NCBI RefSeq assembly: GCF_001984055.1
Contig: NZ_LYVO01000064.1
Span: forward strand, 1-43,298
Direction: 5' to 3'
Source: Variovorax sp. KK3
GTDB lineage: Bacteria > Pseudomonadota > Gammaproteobacteria > Burkholderiales > Burkholderiaceae_C
Length of the DNA stretch: 43,298 nucleotides
Part shown: positions 27,807 to 36,700 of the stretch, one piece after another
How positions within the stretch are numbered: the stretch's first letter is position 1
Layout of the letters: the number at the start of each line of letters is the position of its first letter
Translations under genes and position numbers: made by a program
Notes under the pieces: model-generated
Told to the model about the DNA's origin: nothing
What the model saw: only the letters and a program-made list of their open reading frames with translations
The model's database searches: none

Positions 27807-28658
27807 ATGATCCTCGAGATCCTCCTCAACGGCATCTTCCTCGGTGCCATCTACGCGCTCTTCGCCGTGCCGATGAGCGTCATCTGGGTCACGACCGACG
27901 TGATCGACGTGTCCATCGGCGCCTATGCCGTGGTGGCCGGCGTCATCGTGGCCGCCTTCGGCCTGCCCTGGGGGCCGGTGCTCGGCCTCGCCGCGGCGCT
28001 CGCGCTCGGTTGCGTCACAGGCTCGGTGTTCCTGGGCTTCCACGCGCTTCGCCTCATGAAGGATGCGATGCCGATCGTGCTCGCGACCTTCGCCTTCATG
28101 CTGGCGGTCGAATCGGCGATCCTGGTCGTGGTCGGCACCGACAACCAGTTCGTCGACCGCATGAACGGCAACCTGCGGCTCGGCGGAGCCGTGCTCAGCG
28201 TGCAGGGCGTCTTCAACCTTGCCCTGAGCGTGGTGCTGATGCTCGCGCTCAGCGTGGTGCTCAAGTGGTCGCCGGCCGGCTTGCGCATGCGGGCCTGCGC
28301 GATCTCGTCGAAGGGCGCCTCGCTGGTCGGCATTCCGGTCAAGCGCACGCAGTTCCTGACCTTCGTGCTGTGCGCGGGCATCGCCGGCGTCGGCGGGGTG
28401 CTGGCGGCCATGTCGATCGGCATGACCTATGCGAGCGCCTTCACCTTCACCACCATCGCCTTCAGCAGCGCGGTGGTGCTGGGCAAGCGCGGGCCGCTGC
28501 CGGCCTTCTTCGGCGGCCTGTTCGTCGGCCTGGCCGAATCGCTGAGCCAGACCTACCTGCCCAGCGGCTGGGCGCATGCGGTGCCGGCGGCGCTGATCAT
28601 CATCATCCTCGCCTCGGGGCGCCTGCCGAGCGCGGCCTTCTCGGGAGCGCGGCCATGA
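27807..28658 (+). CDS. HAAT-family ABC transporter permease, LivH type (system 2)
   Basis: 283 residues from ATG 27807, 27 bases after the GH105 stop. It has the LivH N-terminus LLNGIFLGAIYALFAVPMSV, a Gly-rich central region and the late loop LCAGIAGVGGVLAAMSIGM. The usual NxAHG-type stretch is changed to TTDVIDVSIGAYAVVAGV, a divergence from classic LivH. The stop overlaps the LivM start (ATGA). It is the pore subunit of the second importer in the window, which shares no obvious recent duplication with system 1. Confidence 0.92.
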   Translation: MILEILLNGIFLGAIYALFAVPMSVIWVTTDVIDVSIGAYAVVAGVIVAAFGLPWGPVLGLAAALALGCVTGSVFLGFHALRLMKDAMPIVLATFAFMLAVESAILVVVGTDNQFVDRMNGNLRLGGAVLSVQGVFNLALSVVLMLALSVVLKWSPAGLRMRACAISSKGASLVGIPVKRTQFLTFVLCAGIAGVGGVLAAMSIGMTYASAFTFTTIAFSSAVVLGKRGPLPAFFGGLFVGLAESLSQTYLPSGWAHAVPAALIIIILASGRLPSAAFSGARP

Positions 28659-29680
28659 CGCAGCACCACAACGGCTTCGCGCAGAAGTGGGGCAGCACGG
28701 CCGGCGTGCTGATCGCCTGCTTCATCGTCGCCACCCTGTGCGGCCAGTTCCGCGGCTCGGTGTACACCACCTCCACCACCATCGGCATCTATGCGCTGCT
28801 GGCGCTGCCGCTGGGCATGCTCTACGGCCAAGGCGGCACGGTGTCGCTGGCGCAGGGCGCGTTCGCGGCCATCGGCGGCTACACCACCGCGATCCTCAGC
28901 ACGCGCTACGGCGTGCCGCCGATGCTGTCGCTGCTGCCCGCGGTGCTGCTGCCGGCGCTGGTCGCGTTCGTGATCTCCAAGCCGATCCTGCGGCTGCCCG
29001 AGCTCTCGCTGGCGCTGGTGACGCTGTCGATCGGCACGGTGGTCGAAGTCGCGTTGCAGCGCGGCGGCGACTTCACGGGCAGCTTCATCGGCATCAACGG
29101 CATCCCGACGCTGCCCTTCATCGGCAATTCGCGCATCGGATCGCACTTCGCGGTGTGGACGCTGGTGCTGCTGATCGTGATCGGCTACGTCAACTATATG
29201 TCGAGCCTGCGCGGCCGCGCGCTCAACGCGATCCGCACCGACCACCTGCTGGCACAGGCGATGGGCGTGAGCGTGCCCTTCGACCTGGCGATGATGTTCT
29301 CGATCACCGCGGGCGTGGCCGGCCTGGGCGGCTGGTTCTACGCGCACACCATCGGCTACGTGGCGCCCGATTCGATGTCGATCGCGATGTCGGCCAACGT
29401 GCTCTTCATGGTGGTGCTGGGCGGCCGCAAGTCGGTGCTCGGCCCGATCGTCGGCGCCGTGTTCTTCACGATGGCCAGCGACCTGCTGCCCGGCACCGAG
29501 AGCCAGGGCATGTTCTTCGGCACGCTGCTGGTGCTGGTGCTGCTCTTCTCGCCCGACGGCCTGCTGAGCCTGCGGCCGCTGTCCTGGCTGCGCGCCCGCA
29601 ACGCACCCGCGGCGCGTCCGCCGGCGGGCGGCGCCGGCAATACCGCGCACGTCGCGCCCACCGCCGGAGTCGTGCAATGA
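28655..29680 (+). CDS. HAAT-family ABC transporter permease, LivM type (system 2)
   Basis: 341 residues from ATG 28655. It is polytopic: GIYALLALPLGMLYGQGGTV then SLAQGAFAAIGGYTTAI, the LivM loop RGRALNAIRTDHLLAQAMGV, and MVVLGGRKSVLGPIVGA. The C-terminal 30 residues are an Ala/Pro-rich cytoplasmic tail. It partners the LivH protein of system 2. The end overlaps the ATPase start (ATGA), continuing a chain of coupled genes. Confidence 0.92.
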   Translation: MTQHHNGFAQKWGSTAGVLIACFIVATLCGQFRGSVYTTSTTIGIYALLALPLGMLYGQGGTVSLAQGAFAAIGGYTTAILSTRYGVPPMLSLLPAVLLPALVAFVISKPILRLPELSLALVTLSIGTVVEVALQRGGDFTGSFIGINGIPTLPFIGNSRIGSHFAVWTLVLLIVIGYVNYMSSLRGRALNAIRTDHLLAQAMGVSVPFDLAMMFSITAGVAGLGGWFYAHTIGYVAPDSMSIAMSANVLFMVVLGGRKSVLGPIVGAVFFTMASDLLPGTESQGMFFGTLLVLVLLFSPDGLLSLRPLSWLRARNAPAARPPAGGAGNTAHVAPTAGVVQ

Positions 29681-30444
29681 GCCTCGACGCCATCGACACC
29701 AGCATCGCCTTCGGCGGCCTGAAGGTGCTCACCAACGTGAGCGTGAAGGTCGAACGGGGCCGCATCACCGGCCTCGTGGGCCCGAACGGCGCGGGCAAGA
29801 CAACGCTCTTCAACTGCCTCACGGGCGTCGCGCGGCCGCAGCAGGGCTCGGTGCGCATCGACGGACGCGACATCTCCACGCTGCCGCTCGACAGGCGCAT
29901 CCAGCTGGGCATCTCGCGCACCTTCCAGACACCGCGGCTGGACCTCGACTCGAGCGTGCTCGACGCGGTGATGCTCGGCTTCTACTCGCGCAACAAGCCG
30001 ACGCTGGCCGGCAGCTTCGTCTCGACGGGCGCCCGGCGCCGGCTCGACGCCGGGCTGCGCGAGAAGGCCGAGGCATTGATCGCGCAGTTCGAGCTGACGC
30101 CGAACCCGCACCAGCGATCGGGCGCGCTCTCTCTGGGCCGCCTGCGCCTGCTCGAAGTGGCCCGCGCCATCGCCAGCGAGCCGCAGTACCTGCTGCTCGA
30201 CGAGCCGGCCGCCGGCGTCGACGAGCACGACCGGCACCTGCTGGCGCGCGCCATCCGCAAGGCCGCCGAGCGACAGGTCGGCGTCCTGCTGGTGGAACAC
30301 AACGTCGGCTTCGTCGCCGAACTCAGCGACCACATGCTTGCGCTGGTGCGCGGCGAGGTGGTGGCCGCCGGGCCGCCGCAAGCGGTCGTCAACGATCCCG
30401 AAGTCGTCACCGCCTACCTGGGAGGACAACGTGTCGCAGCCTGA
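29677..30444 (+). CDS. HAAT-family ABC transporter ATPase, LivG type (system 2)
   Basis: 255 residues from ATG 29677. Walker A is GPNGAGKTT (35-43), Q-loop RTFQTPRL and Walker B YLLLDEP (171-177) with VEHN as switch His. The signature motif is LSLGRLRLLEVARA (151-164): the usual LSGGQ or LSYGQ is replaced by LSLGR, with Arg where Gln is normal. The key Ser and Gly of the motif remain, so activity is still likely. It energises the system 2 pore with the LivF-type ATPase encoded next, whose start overlaps this stop region by 14 bases. Confidence 0.93.
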   Translation: MSLDAIDTSIAFGGLKVLTNVSVKVERGRITGLVGPNGAGKTTLFNCLTGVARPQQGSVRIDGRDISTLPLDRRIQLGISRTFQTPRLDLDSSVLDAVMLGFYSRNKPTLAGSFVSTGARRRLDAGLREKAEALIAQFELTPNPHQRSGALSLGRLRLLEVARAIASEPQYLLLDEPAAGVDEHDRHLLARAIRKAAERQVGVLLVEHNVGFVAELSDHMLALVRGEVVAAGPPQAVVNDPEVVTAYLGGQRVAA

Positions 30445-31189
30445 AGCCCACCATTCGCCGCAAGGCGGCCTCGTCGTCGACGACGTCTCGGCGCGCTACG
30501 GCAACCTCACCGCCTGCCGCCCGGTCAGCCTGCGGGTCGCGCCCGGCGAGCTGGTCGCGCTGATCGGCCCCAATGGCGCCGGCAAGACCAGCCTGATCGG
30601 CGCGCTCAACGGCACAGTAGCGGGCAGCGGCGCGATCACGCTCGACGGCCGGCGCATCGACGGCCTGCCGGCCTGGCGCCGGGTCGGTATCGGTCTGACG
30701 ACCGTGCCCGACAACCGCGGGCTCTTCCCCTCGCTGACCGTCGCCGACAACCTGCGCCTCGGCGCCTTGTTGTCCGACCGCGCGAAGCGCGAGAAGGCGC
30801 TGGACGACGCGCTCGCGCTCTTCCCCTTCCTGCGCACGCGCTGGGGCGACGCCGCGGGCGCGCTGAGCGGTGGGCAGCAGCAGATGCTGGCCATCGCCAA
30901 GTGCATGGCCTGCAGCCCGCGCGTGCTGCTGCTCGACGAGCCGACCCAGGGCCTCGCACCGATCATCGTCGACGAGCTGGCCGAGGTGTTGCGCAACCTG
31001 CGCGCACGCGGCCTGCCGATCCTGCTTGTCGAGCAGAACCAGTACCTCGTCGAAGCGGTTGCCGATCGCTTCGTGGTGCTGGTGGGCGGCCAGATCGTGC
31101 ACTCGGGCCCGCGGGCCGCGCTGGCCGACCGCGAGCGCATCGCCGGGCTCTATCTGCAGCGGAAGCCGTCCGCCGCGCTTTCCCACTGA
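30431..31189 (+). CDS. HAAT-family ABC transporter ATPase, LivF type (system 2)
   Basis: 252 residues from GTG 30431, with GGAGGA four bases upstream; this start overlaps the LivG end by 14 bases. Walker A is GPNGAGKTS (46-54), signature LSGGQQQMLAIAK, Walker B VLLLDEP, and VEQN carries the usual LivF Gln. Length is normal for LivF, in contrast to the fused LivF of system 1. It forms a heterodimer with the LivG protein. Confidence 0.94.
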   Translation: MSQPEAHHSPQGGLVVDDVSARYGNLTACRPVSLRVAPGELVALIGPNGAGKTSLIGALNGTVAGSGAITLDGRRIDGLPAWRRVGIGLTTVPDNRGLFPSLTVADNLRLGALLSDRAKREKALDDALALFPFLRTRWGDAAGALSGGQQQMLAIAKCMACSPRVLLLDEPTQGLAPIIVDELAEVLRNLRARGLPILLVEQNQYLVEAVADRFVVLVGGQIVHSGPRAALADRERIAGLYLQRKPSAALSH

Positions 31190-31233
31190 CCGTGTTGACC
31201 CTGCTGACCCTATCCAACCGAAGGAGACAAACC

Positions 31234-32385
31234 ATGGACCACCGTTCCGGCAGAAGACTGACCCTCGCCGCCGCACTCGCGATCGGCCTTTGCGGCGTGC
31301 CGCTCCACGCCGCCGCCCAGGGCGAGCCCTTCCGCGTCGGCCTGCTGCTGGCGCTGTCGGGGCCCGCCGCGGCCTACGGCGCCGACGAGCGCGCCGCCAT
31401 CGAGGCCGTGACCGAGCGCACCAATGCGGCCGGCGGCATCAACGGGCGCAAGATCGAGCTGATCGTCAAGGACACCAAGACCAACCCGACCGAGGCGGCG
31501 CGGCTGGCCAACCAGGTGATCCTCGACGACAAGGTGATCGCCATCATCGGCGCCACCACCGGATCGGAAACGCTGGCCTTCGCCGACCTCGCGATGCGGT
31601 CGAAGGTGCCGGTGTTCCCGATGGTGGGCACGCAGTCGGTCACCGATCCGAAGGAAGCCTTCTCGAAGTGGATGTTCCGCATGTCGGTGCCGATCAGCAC
31701 CGACCTGCCGGCCAGCTTCGACCGCATCGTGGCCGACAAGCGCAAGCGCCTCGCCATCTTCTCGGAAGAAGACGCCTACGGCCAGCAGGCCTCGGCCATG
31801 ATGATCGAGGTTGCCAAGAAGAACGGCCAGGTCGAGATCGTCGAGCACGCCTCGGCGCCCAAGGCGGCCACCGACCTCACCGCGCAAGCCACCCGCATCC
31901 GCAACGGCAAGCCCGATGCCGTGTTCCTGGCCACCTCGACCACCGGTTCCGCCGGCGCGCTGCTGCGCAAGCTGCAGGAAGTGGGCCTCGACGTGCCGGT
32001 GTACGGCATGGCCGGCATCGTGCAGAAGCAGATCATCAAGAACGGCGGCAAGGCGGCCGAGAACCTGATCGCACCCGCGCTCGTCAACCCCGACGAAGCA
32101 GGCCCGCTCACCGAACTCTTCGACCTGCTCAAGAACAAGGGCGGCGTGGCCGGCTTCGGCGCGCTGCTCGGCGCCAACGCCATGGCCACCGTGGTGCAGG
32201 CGCTCAAGGCCGGCGCCACCGACGGGCCGAGCCTGCGCGACAAGGTCGAGACCATGGGCCCCATCAAGGGCTACGCGGCCGCGCCGATCAAGTTCTCGGC
32301 CACCGACCACGACAGCTGGACCAAGGAAACGCTGTTCTACGTGACCGTGCGCGACGGCAAGTTCAAGAACCTGGACCCCAAGTAA
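31234..32385 (+). CDS. HAAT-family ABC substrate-binding protein (system 2)
   Basis: 383 residues from ATG 31234, with AAGGAGACAA upstream. A signal peptide of about 28 residues (MDHRSGRRLTLAAALAIGLC...HAAA) is followed by a periplasmic binding type I fold: FRVGLLLALSGPAAAYGADE, then INGRKIELIVKDTKTNPTEA and VIAIIGATTGSETLAFADLA. A conserved VFPMVGTQSVTDP segment lies near the ligand cleft. The ligand is unknown. The following CoA-transferase, hydratases and ligase suggest a carboxylic acid that is activated to a CoA ester after import. Confidence 0.94.
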   Translation: MDHRSGRRLTLAAALAIGLCGVPLHAAAQGEPFRVGLLLALSGPAAAYGADERAAIEAVTERTNAAGGINGRKIELIVKDTKTNPTEAARLANQVILDDKVIAIIGATTGSETLAFADLAMRSKVPVFPMVGTQSVTDPKEAFSKWMFRMSVPISTDLPASFDRIVADKRKRLAIFSEEDAYGQQASAMMIEVAKKNGQVEIVEHASAPKAATDLTAQATRIRNGKPDAVFLATSTTGSAGALLRKLQEVGLDVPVYGMAGIVQKQIIKNGGKAAENLIAPALVNPDEAGPLTELFDLLKNKGGVAGFGALLGANAMATVVQALKAGATDGPSLRDKVETMGPIKGYAAAPIKFSATDHDSWTKETLFYVTVRDGKFKNLDPK

Positions 32386-32407
32386 GAGAAGAAGCAAGGC
32401 ATTGACG

Positions 32408-33601
32408 ATGGCAGACGAAACCCTTCCGCTGCACGGCGTTCGCATCCTCGATCTCACCCAGGTCCAGTTCGGGCCCTGCGCCACGCAGGTGCTCGGCGAC
32501 TTCGGTGCCGAGATCGTCAAGATCGAGCGGCCGGGCGACGGCGACATCTCGCGCACCACCGACCCCTACATCACCGAGGTCGAGGGCCAGAGCGCCTATT
32601 TCCTGAGCCTGAACCGCAACAAGCGCGGCATGGCCCTGGACATGGGTTCGACGGCCGGGCGCGAGATCATCCGCCAGCTGCTCGAGCGCGCCGACGTGCT
32701 GGTGCACAACTTCCGCCCCGGCGTGGCCGAGCGGCTGGGGCTGGGTTTCGACGAGCTGCATGCGCGCCATCCGCGCCTCATCTATGCCTCGGGCTCGGGC
32801 TTCGGCCCGAGCGGCCCGCTCGCCCACAAGGGCGGCCAGGACTTCCTGGCGCAGTCGCTGTCAGGCATCGCCTCGCGCAACCCCGACGCGAACGGCGTGC
32901 CCCAGCTCTTTCCGACTGCGCTCGGCGACTTCACCTCCGGCATGATCATCGCGCAAGGCATCCTGATGGCGCTCTACCAGCGCGAGCGCACCGGGCTCGG
33001 CCAACGCATCGACGTCTGCCTGCTCGACGTGCTGCTCGCCATGCAGCAGCAGGAGGTCACGCAGCAGACGCTGCGCGGCAAGCCGGTCAACTGGGTCACG
33101 CAGAACCTCATCGGCATCTTCCCGACGCGCGATGGCGCCGTCACGTTGGTGGGCGTGTTCCGACCCAACCCGCTGGGCGACCTGTGCCGCGCGCTCGACA
33201 TCGAGGATCTTTCCGCGCGGCCCGAGTACGCGGACAAGGCCTCGTGGGGGCCGAACCGCAGCGCCATCTTCGAACTGCTGGCGCCGGCCTTCGCACGCTT
33301 CACCACGGCCGAATGCCTGGAGCGCCTCGACCGCGAAGACGTGCTGTGCGCGCCGGTGCTGACGCTCGACCAGGCCATCGCGCAGGAGCAGATCGGCACC
33401 AACGGCATGATGATCGAGTTCGAGCATCCGGTGCACGGCACGGTGCGCACCGTGGGCAACCCGCTGCACCTGTCGAGCGCGCCGAAGATCGCCAACCGCG
33501 GCGCGCCGCTGCACGGGCAGCACAACGCGGAGGTGCTGGGCGAGCTGGGCTACACCGCGGCCGACATCGAGCGCCTGCGCCGCGACCGCGTCATCGCCTG
33601 A
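32408..33601 (+). CDS. Family III CoA-transferase (CaiB/BaiF, formyl-CoA transferase-like)
   Basis: 397 residues from ATG 32408; an in-frame TTG six bases earlier is less likely. Family III blocks are LHGVRILDLTQVQFGPCATQ, LGDFGAEIVKIERPGDGD, SYFLSLNRNKRG-like AYFLSLNRNKRG and VHNFRPGVAERLGLG. The catalytic Asp is probably Asp174 in ALGDFTSGM, matching the Asp of formyl-CoA transferase. It would move CoA between carboxylic acids, activating the imported acid without ATP. The system 2 binding protein is encoded 22 bases upstream and the hydratases downstream, so it probably feeds the same pathway. The acceptor is unknown. Confidence 0.92.
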   Translation: MADETLPLHGVRILDLTQVQFGPCATQVLGDFGAEIVKIERPGDGDISRTTDPYITEVEGQSAYFLSLNRNKRGMALDMGSTAGREIIRQLLERADVLVHNFRPGVAERLGLGFDELHARHPRLIYASGSGFGPSGPLAHKGGQDFLAQSLSGIASRNPDANGVPQLFPTALGDFTSGMIIAQGILMALYQRERTGLGQRIDVCLLDVLLAMQQQEVTQQTLRGKPVNWVTQNLIGIFPTRDGAVTLVGVFRPNPLGDLCRALDIEDLSARPEYADKASWGPNRSAIFELLAPAFARFTTAECLERLDREDVLCAPVLTLDQAIAQEQIGTNGMMIEFEHPVHGTVRTVGNPLHLSSAPKIANRGAPLHGQHNAEVLGELGYTAADIERLRRDRVIA

Positions 33602-33661
33602 GCGGAACGCACGCACGCGCACACGCATCCACTCCATTCAACCAACCACCCGGAGACCCCC

Positions 33662-34126
33662 ATGTTCGTCGACTTCGACACCGGCCCGCGCGCCACCATC
33701 CGCGACCTGAAGATCGGAGACAAGATCGCCATCGAGAAGACCATCTCGGAATCGGACGTCTACCTCTTCGCCGGCATCTGCGGCGACTTCTCCCCCAACC
33801 ACATCAACGAGCGCTACATGAAGGGCTCGCGCTTCGGCACCCGCATCGCGCAGGGCGCGCTGGTCGTCGGCTTCACCTCGGCGGCGGCCGCGATGTTCGG
33901 CATCAAGTACCGCGTCGACGGCGTCTCCGGCGGCTACGACCGGCTGCGCTTCGTCAAGCCGGTCTTCTTCGGCGACACCATCCGCATCCACTACGAGATC
34001 GCCCGCATCGAGATCGAGCGTGACCGCGCCTACGCCACGCTCAAGGTGACCAACCAGCACGACGAGGTGGTGCTGGCCGGCGAGCACATCCTGCGCTTCG
34101 TCGAACTCGAAAGCCGGGAGACCTGA
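33662..34126 (+). CDS. MaoC-family hotdog dehydratase
   Basis: 154 residues from ATG 33662, with GGAGACCCCC upstream. The single hotdog domain has the hydratase 2 motif in the form FAGICGDFSPNHIN, giving the Asp/His pair of R-specific enoyl-CoA hydratases, followed by GTRIAQGALVVGFTSAAAA. It probably adds or removes water on an acyl-CoA, complementary to the crotonase encoded 2 bases downstream. The presence of both an R-type and an S-type hydratase suggests an unusual or branched acyl chain. Confidence 0.92.
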   Translation: MFVDFDTGPRATIRDLKIGDKIAIEKTISESDVYLFAGICGDFSPNHINERYMKGSRFGTRIAQGALVVGFTSAAAAMFGIKYRVDGVSGGYDRLRFVKPVFFGDTIRIHYEIARIEIERDRAYATLKVTNQHDEVVLAGEHILRFVELESRET

Positions 34127-34128
34127 GC

Positions 34129-34905
34129 ATGCCGGAACCCGTCGTCATCCTGGAGAAGCGCGGCCCGGTAGGCCTGATCACGCTGAACCGCCCCGATGCA
34201 CTCAACGCGCTGAGCACCCGCGTGATGGACGAGCTCACCGCCCACATCCGCAGCTGCGAGGCCGACAGCGACATCGGCTGCATGGTGCTCACCGGCACCG
34301 GCCGCGCCTTCGCCGCCGGCGCGGACATCAAGGAGATGGCCGACAAGGGCTATGCCGATGCGCTGCTGGAAGACTTCATCACCCGAAATTGGGAAGAAGC
34401 CACGCGCTGCCGCAAGCCCATCATCGCGGCGGTGAACGGCCTCGCCTTGGGCGGCGGCTGCGAGCTGGCGATGATGTGCGACTTCATCCTCTGCTCGGAA
34501 GCGGCGCGCTTCGGGCAGCCTGAAGTGAAAGTGGGCGTGATGCCGGGCGCCGGCGGTACCCAGCGACTGTCGCGCTCGATCGGCAAGTCGAAGGCCATGG
34601 AGATGTGCCTCACCGGCCGCATGATGGACGCCGCCGAGGCCGAGCGCTGCGGCCTCGTGAGCCGCATCGTGCCGGCCGGCAGCCTGGTGGACGAGGCGCT
34701 GCGGGTCGCGACGCAGATCGCCGAGCTGTCGCGCCCCATCATCTACATGACCAAGGAAGCGGTGAACCGCTCGTTCGAAGTGCCGCTGGCCGAAGGCGTG
34801 CGCTTCGAGCGGCGCCTGGCCCACACCACCTTCGCGCTGGAAGACCACAAGGAGGGAGCCGTCGCCTTCGCGGCCAAGCGAAAGCCGGTGTACAAACACC
34901 GCTGA
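34129..34905 (+). CDS. Enoyl-CoA hydratase/isomerase (crotonase) family protein
   Basis: 258 residues from ATG 34129. It has the crotonase oxyanion hole in GRAFAAGADIKEM and NGLALGGGCELAMMCDF. The catalytic Glu region is ARFGQPEVKVGVMPGAGGTQ, with the second Glu position occupied by Gly, as in some members with altered chemistry. The family layout and length match classical S-specific hydratases. It acts on CoA esters in the cytoplasm and is probably co-transcribed with the MaoC gene and the CoA ligase gene. Confidence 0.93.
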   Translation: MPEPVVILEKRGPVGLITLNRPDALNALSTRVMDELTAHIRSCEADSDIGCMVLTGTGRAFAAGADIKEMADKGYADALLEDFITRNWEEATRCRKPIIAAVNGLALGGGCELAMMCDFILCSEAARFGQPEVKVGVMPGAGGTQRLSRSIGKSKAMEMCLTGRMMDAAEAERCGLVSRIVPAGSLVDEALRVATQIAELSRPIIYMTKEAVNRSFEVPLAEGVRFERRLAHTTFALEDHKEGAVAFAAKRKPVYKHR

Positions 34906-34938
34906 CCTCACTTCCGCGAAGCGCCGCGACAAGGAACG

Positions 34939-36582
34939 ATGCTCGACCTTCCCTTCGAGAGATGGACCCTGGGTGACGCGCTCGCGCAGCGCGTCGAAGC
35001 ATCGGGCGATGCGCCGTTCGTCCGCATGGTGGGCGGCCCGCCGTTGACCTACCGCACGCTGCAGTCGCAGGTGCTTGCGCTGGCCGAGGCCCTGCAGCGC
35101 GAAGGCGTCGAGCCCGGCGACCGCGTCGTGGTCATGGGCGGCAACTGCCTGACCACCCTGCGCTGCTGGTTCGCGCTCAACCTGCTCGGCGCGACCGACG
35201 TCACCATCAACACGGCCTACCGCGGACGCCCGCTGGAGCATGCGATCAACACCGCGCAGGCGCGCCTGATGCTGATCGGCGCGCGGCACCTCGGGCTGCT
35301 GGCGGAGAGCGAGGCGACCGTGCCGATGCTCGAACGCGTGCTGCATTTCGACGACGAGGCCGATACGTCGGTCGCATCATCGACGGCCGCGGTCAGCTTC
35401 ACGCGGCTGCAGCTCGCGCCGCTGCCCGCGCCGACCACGCCGTCCCCCGGCTGGCAGCCACCCGGAGCCCGCGCGCAAGACCTGGCCTCGATCATCTTCA
35501 CCTCCGGCACCTCGGGGCCCGCCAAGGGCGTGATGCTGCCGCACGCGCAGACCTACCTGGTGTCGCTCGAAAGCGCACGCCAGCTGCAGTTGCGCGAGGA
35601 CGACGTCTACTACATCTTCCACCCGCTCTTCCACATGTCGCCGCGCTACGTGGCGATCTACGCCGCGCTCATTGCCGGCGCGCAGGTGTGCATCGACCGG
35701 GCCTTCAGCGCCGCCGACTGGCTGCCGCGCATCCGCGCCTGCGGCGCCACCGTGTCGATCGGCCATGGCCCGATGCTCGAGATGATCCACGCCACGCCGG
35801 AGCGGCCCGACGATGCCGACAACCCGCTGCGCCGGCTCGCGACCTCGCCCTTTCCGTGGCATATCGCCGCCGACTTCGAACGCCGCTTCGGCATGCGCGG
35901 CCTCGAGGTGTGGGGCATGACCGAGGTCAACATCCCGCTGTGGAACTCGCTCGACGAGCCGCTGCGCCCCGGCTGCGGCCGCTTGATCTCCGACGAATAC
36001 GAAGTCGCGCTCGTCGACCCCGACACCGACCTGCCCGTGCCCACCGGCACCGCCGGCGAACTCGTCGTGCGCGGCCGCCGGCCATGGACCTTGATGCAGG
36101 GCTACTTCGGCATGCCCGAGGCCACGCAGAAAGCCTGGCGCAACCTGTGGTTCCACACCGGCGACCTGGCGTGGAAGGACGACGAGGGCTGCTACCACTT
36201 CGTCGACCGCCTCGGCGACCGCATCCGCCGCCGCGCCGAGAACATCTCGTCCTACGAGATCGAAGTCGCGGCGATGCAGCACCCGTCGGTGCGCGAATGC
36301 GCGGCCATCGGTGTCGCCTCGGAATTCGCGAGCGACGACGACGTGCTGCTGGTCGTCGTGCCTTCGACGGATTTCGACGCGGCCATCCTGCTCGCGCACC
36401 TGGCGCGCAAACTACCGCACTTCATGGTGCCGCGGTACATCGACACGCTGGGCGAACTGCCCCGCACGCCGACGAACAAGGTCCGCAAGGCGGCGCTGCG
36501 CGAACTTGGGGTGCAGGCGGCGACGTGGGATCGGAAGGCGCATAGGGTCGATCTGCGGGAGTTGGCGGCGGGGCGTTCTTGA
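34939..36582 (+). CDS. Acyl-CoA synthetase/AMP-dependent ligase
   Basis: 547 residues from ATG 34939, with AAGGA upstream. ANL superfamily motifs: P-loop IIFTSGTSGPAKGVMLPH, A5 WGMTEVNIPLWNS, A7 TGDLAWKDDEG, A8 VDRLGDRIRRRAENISSYEI and the A10 lysine in TPTNKVRKAAL. It activates a carboxylic acid to its CoA thioester with ATP. It resembles the CaiC/crotonobetaine ligase branch. As last gene of the plus-strand module it may start the pathway whose later steps are encoded upstream. The acid substrate is not known. Confidence 0.93.
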   Translation: MLDLPFERWTLGDALAQRVEASGDAPFVRMVGGPPLTYRTLQSQVLALAEALQREGVEPGDRVVVMGGNCLTTLRCWFALNLLGATDVTINTAYRGRPLEHAINTAQARLMLIGARHLGLLAESEATVPMLERVLHFDDEADTSVASSTAAVSFTRLQLAPLPAPTTPSPGWQPPGARAQDLASIIFTSGTSGPAKGVMLPHAQTYLVSLESARQLQLREDDVYYIFHPLFHMSPRYVAIYAALIAGAQVCIDRAFSAADWLPRIRACGATVSIGHGPMLEMIHATPERPDDADNPLRRLATSPFPWHIAADFERRFGMRGLEVWGMTEVNIPLWNSLDEPLRPGCGRLISDEYEVALVDPDTDLPVPTGTAGELVVRGRRPWTLMQGYFGMPEATQKAWRNLWFHTGDLAWKDDEGCYHFVDRLGDRIRRRAENISSYEIEVAAMQHPSVRECAAIGVASEFASDDDVLLVVVPSTDFDAAILLAHLARKLPHFMVPRYIDTLGELPRTPTNKVRKAALRELGVQAATWDRKAHRVDLRELAAGRS

Positions 36583-36700
36583 GCCGCCACTTGACCGCCG
36601 GCGACCTGCATCGCCATCACTGACGCCCATCAGGCGACCCCATAGTCGGTCCATCGTCGATGCAGCCAGTTTCGAAGGCTGGCAGCGGCCGCACTCCCGT

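Noticed and set aside
36640..36700. Possible bidirectional terminator between the CoA ligase and repeat-protein genes
   Set aside because: Only a 5-base stem (GCCAG/CTGGC) around 36666-36685 and no T-run; not convincing.
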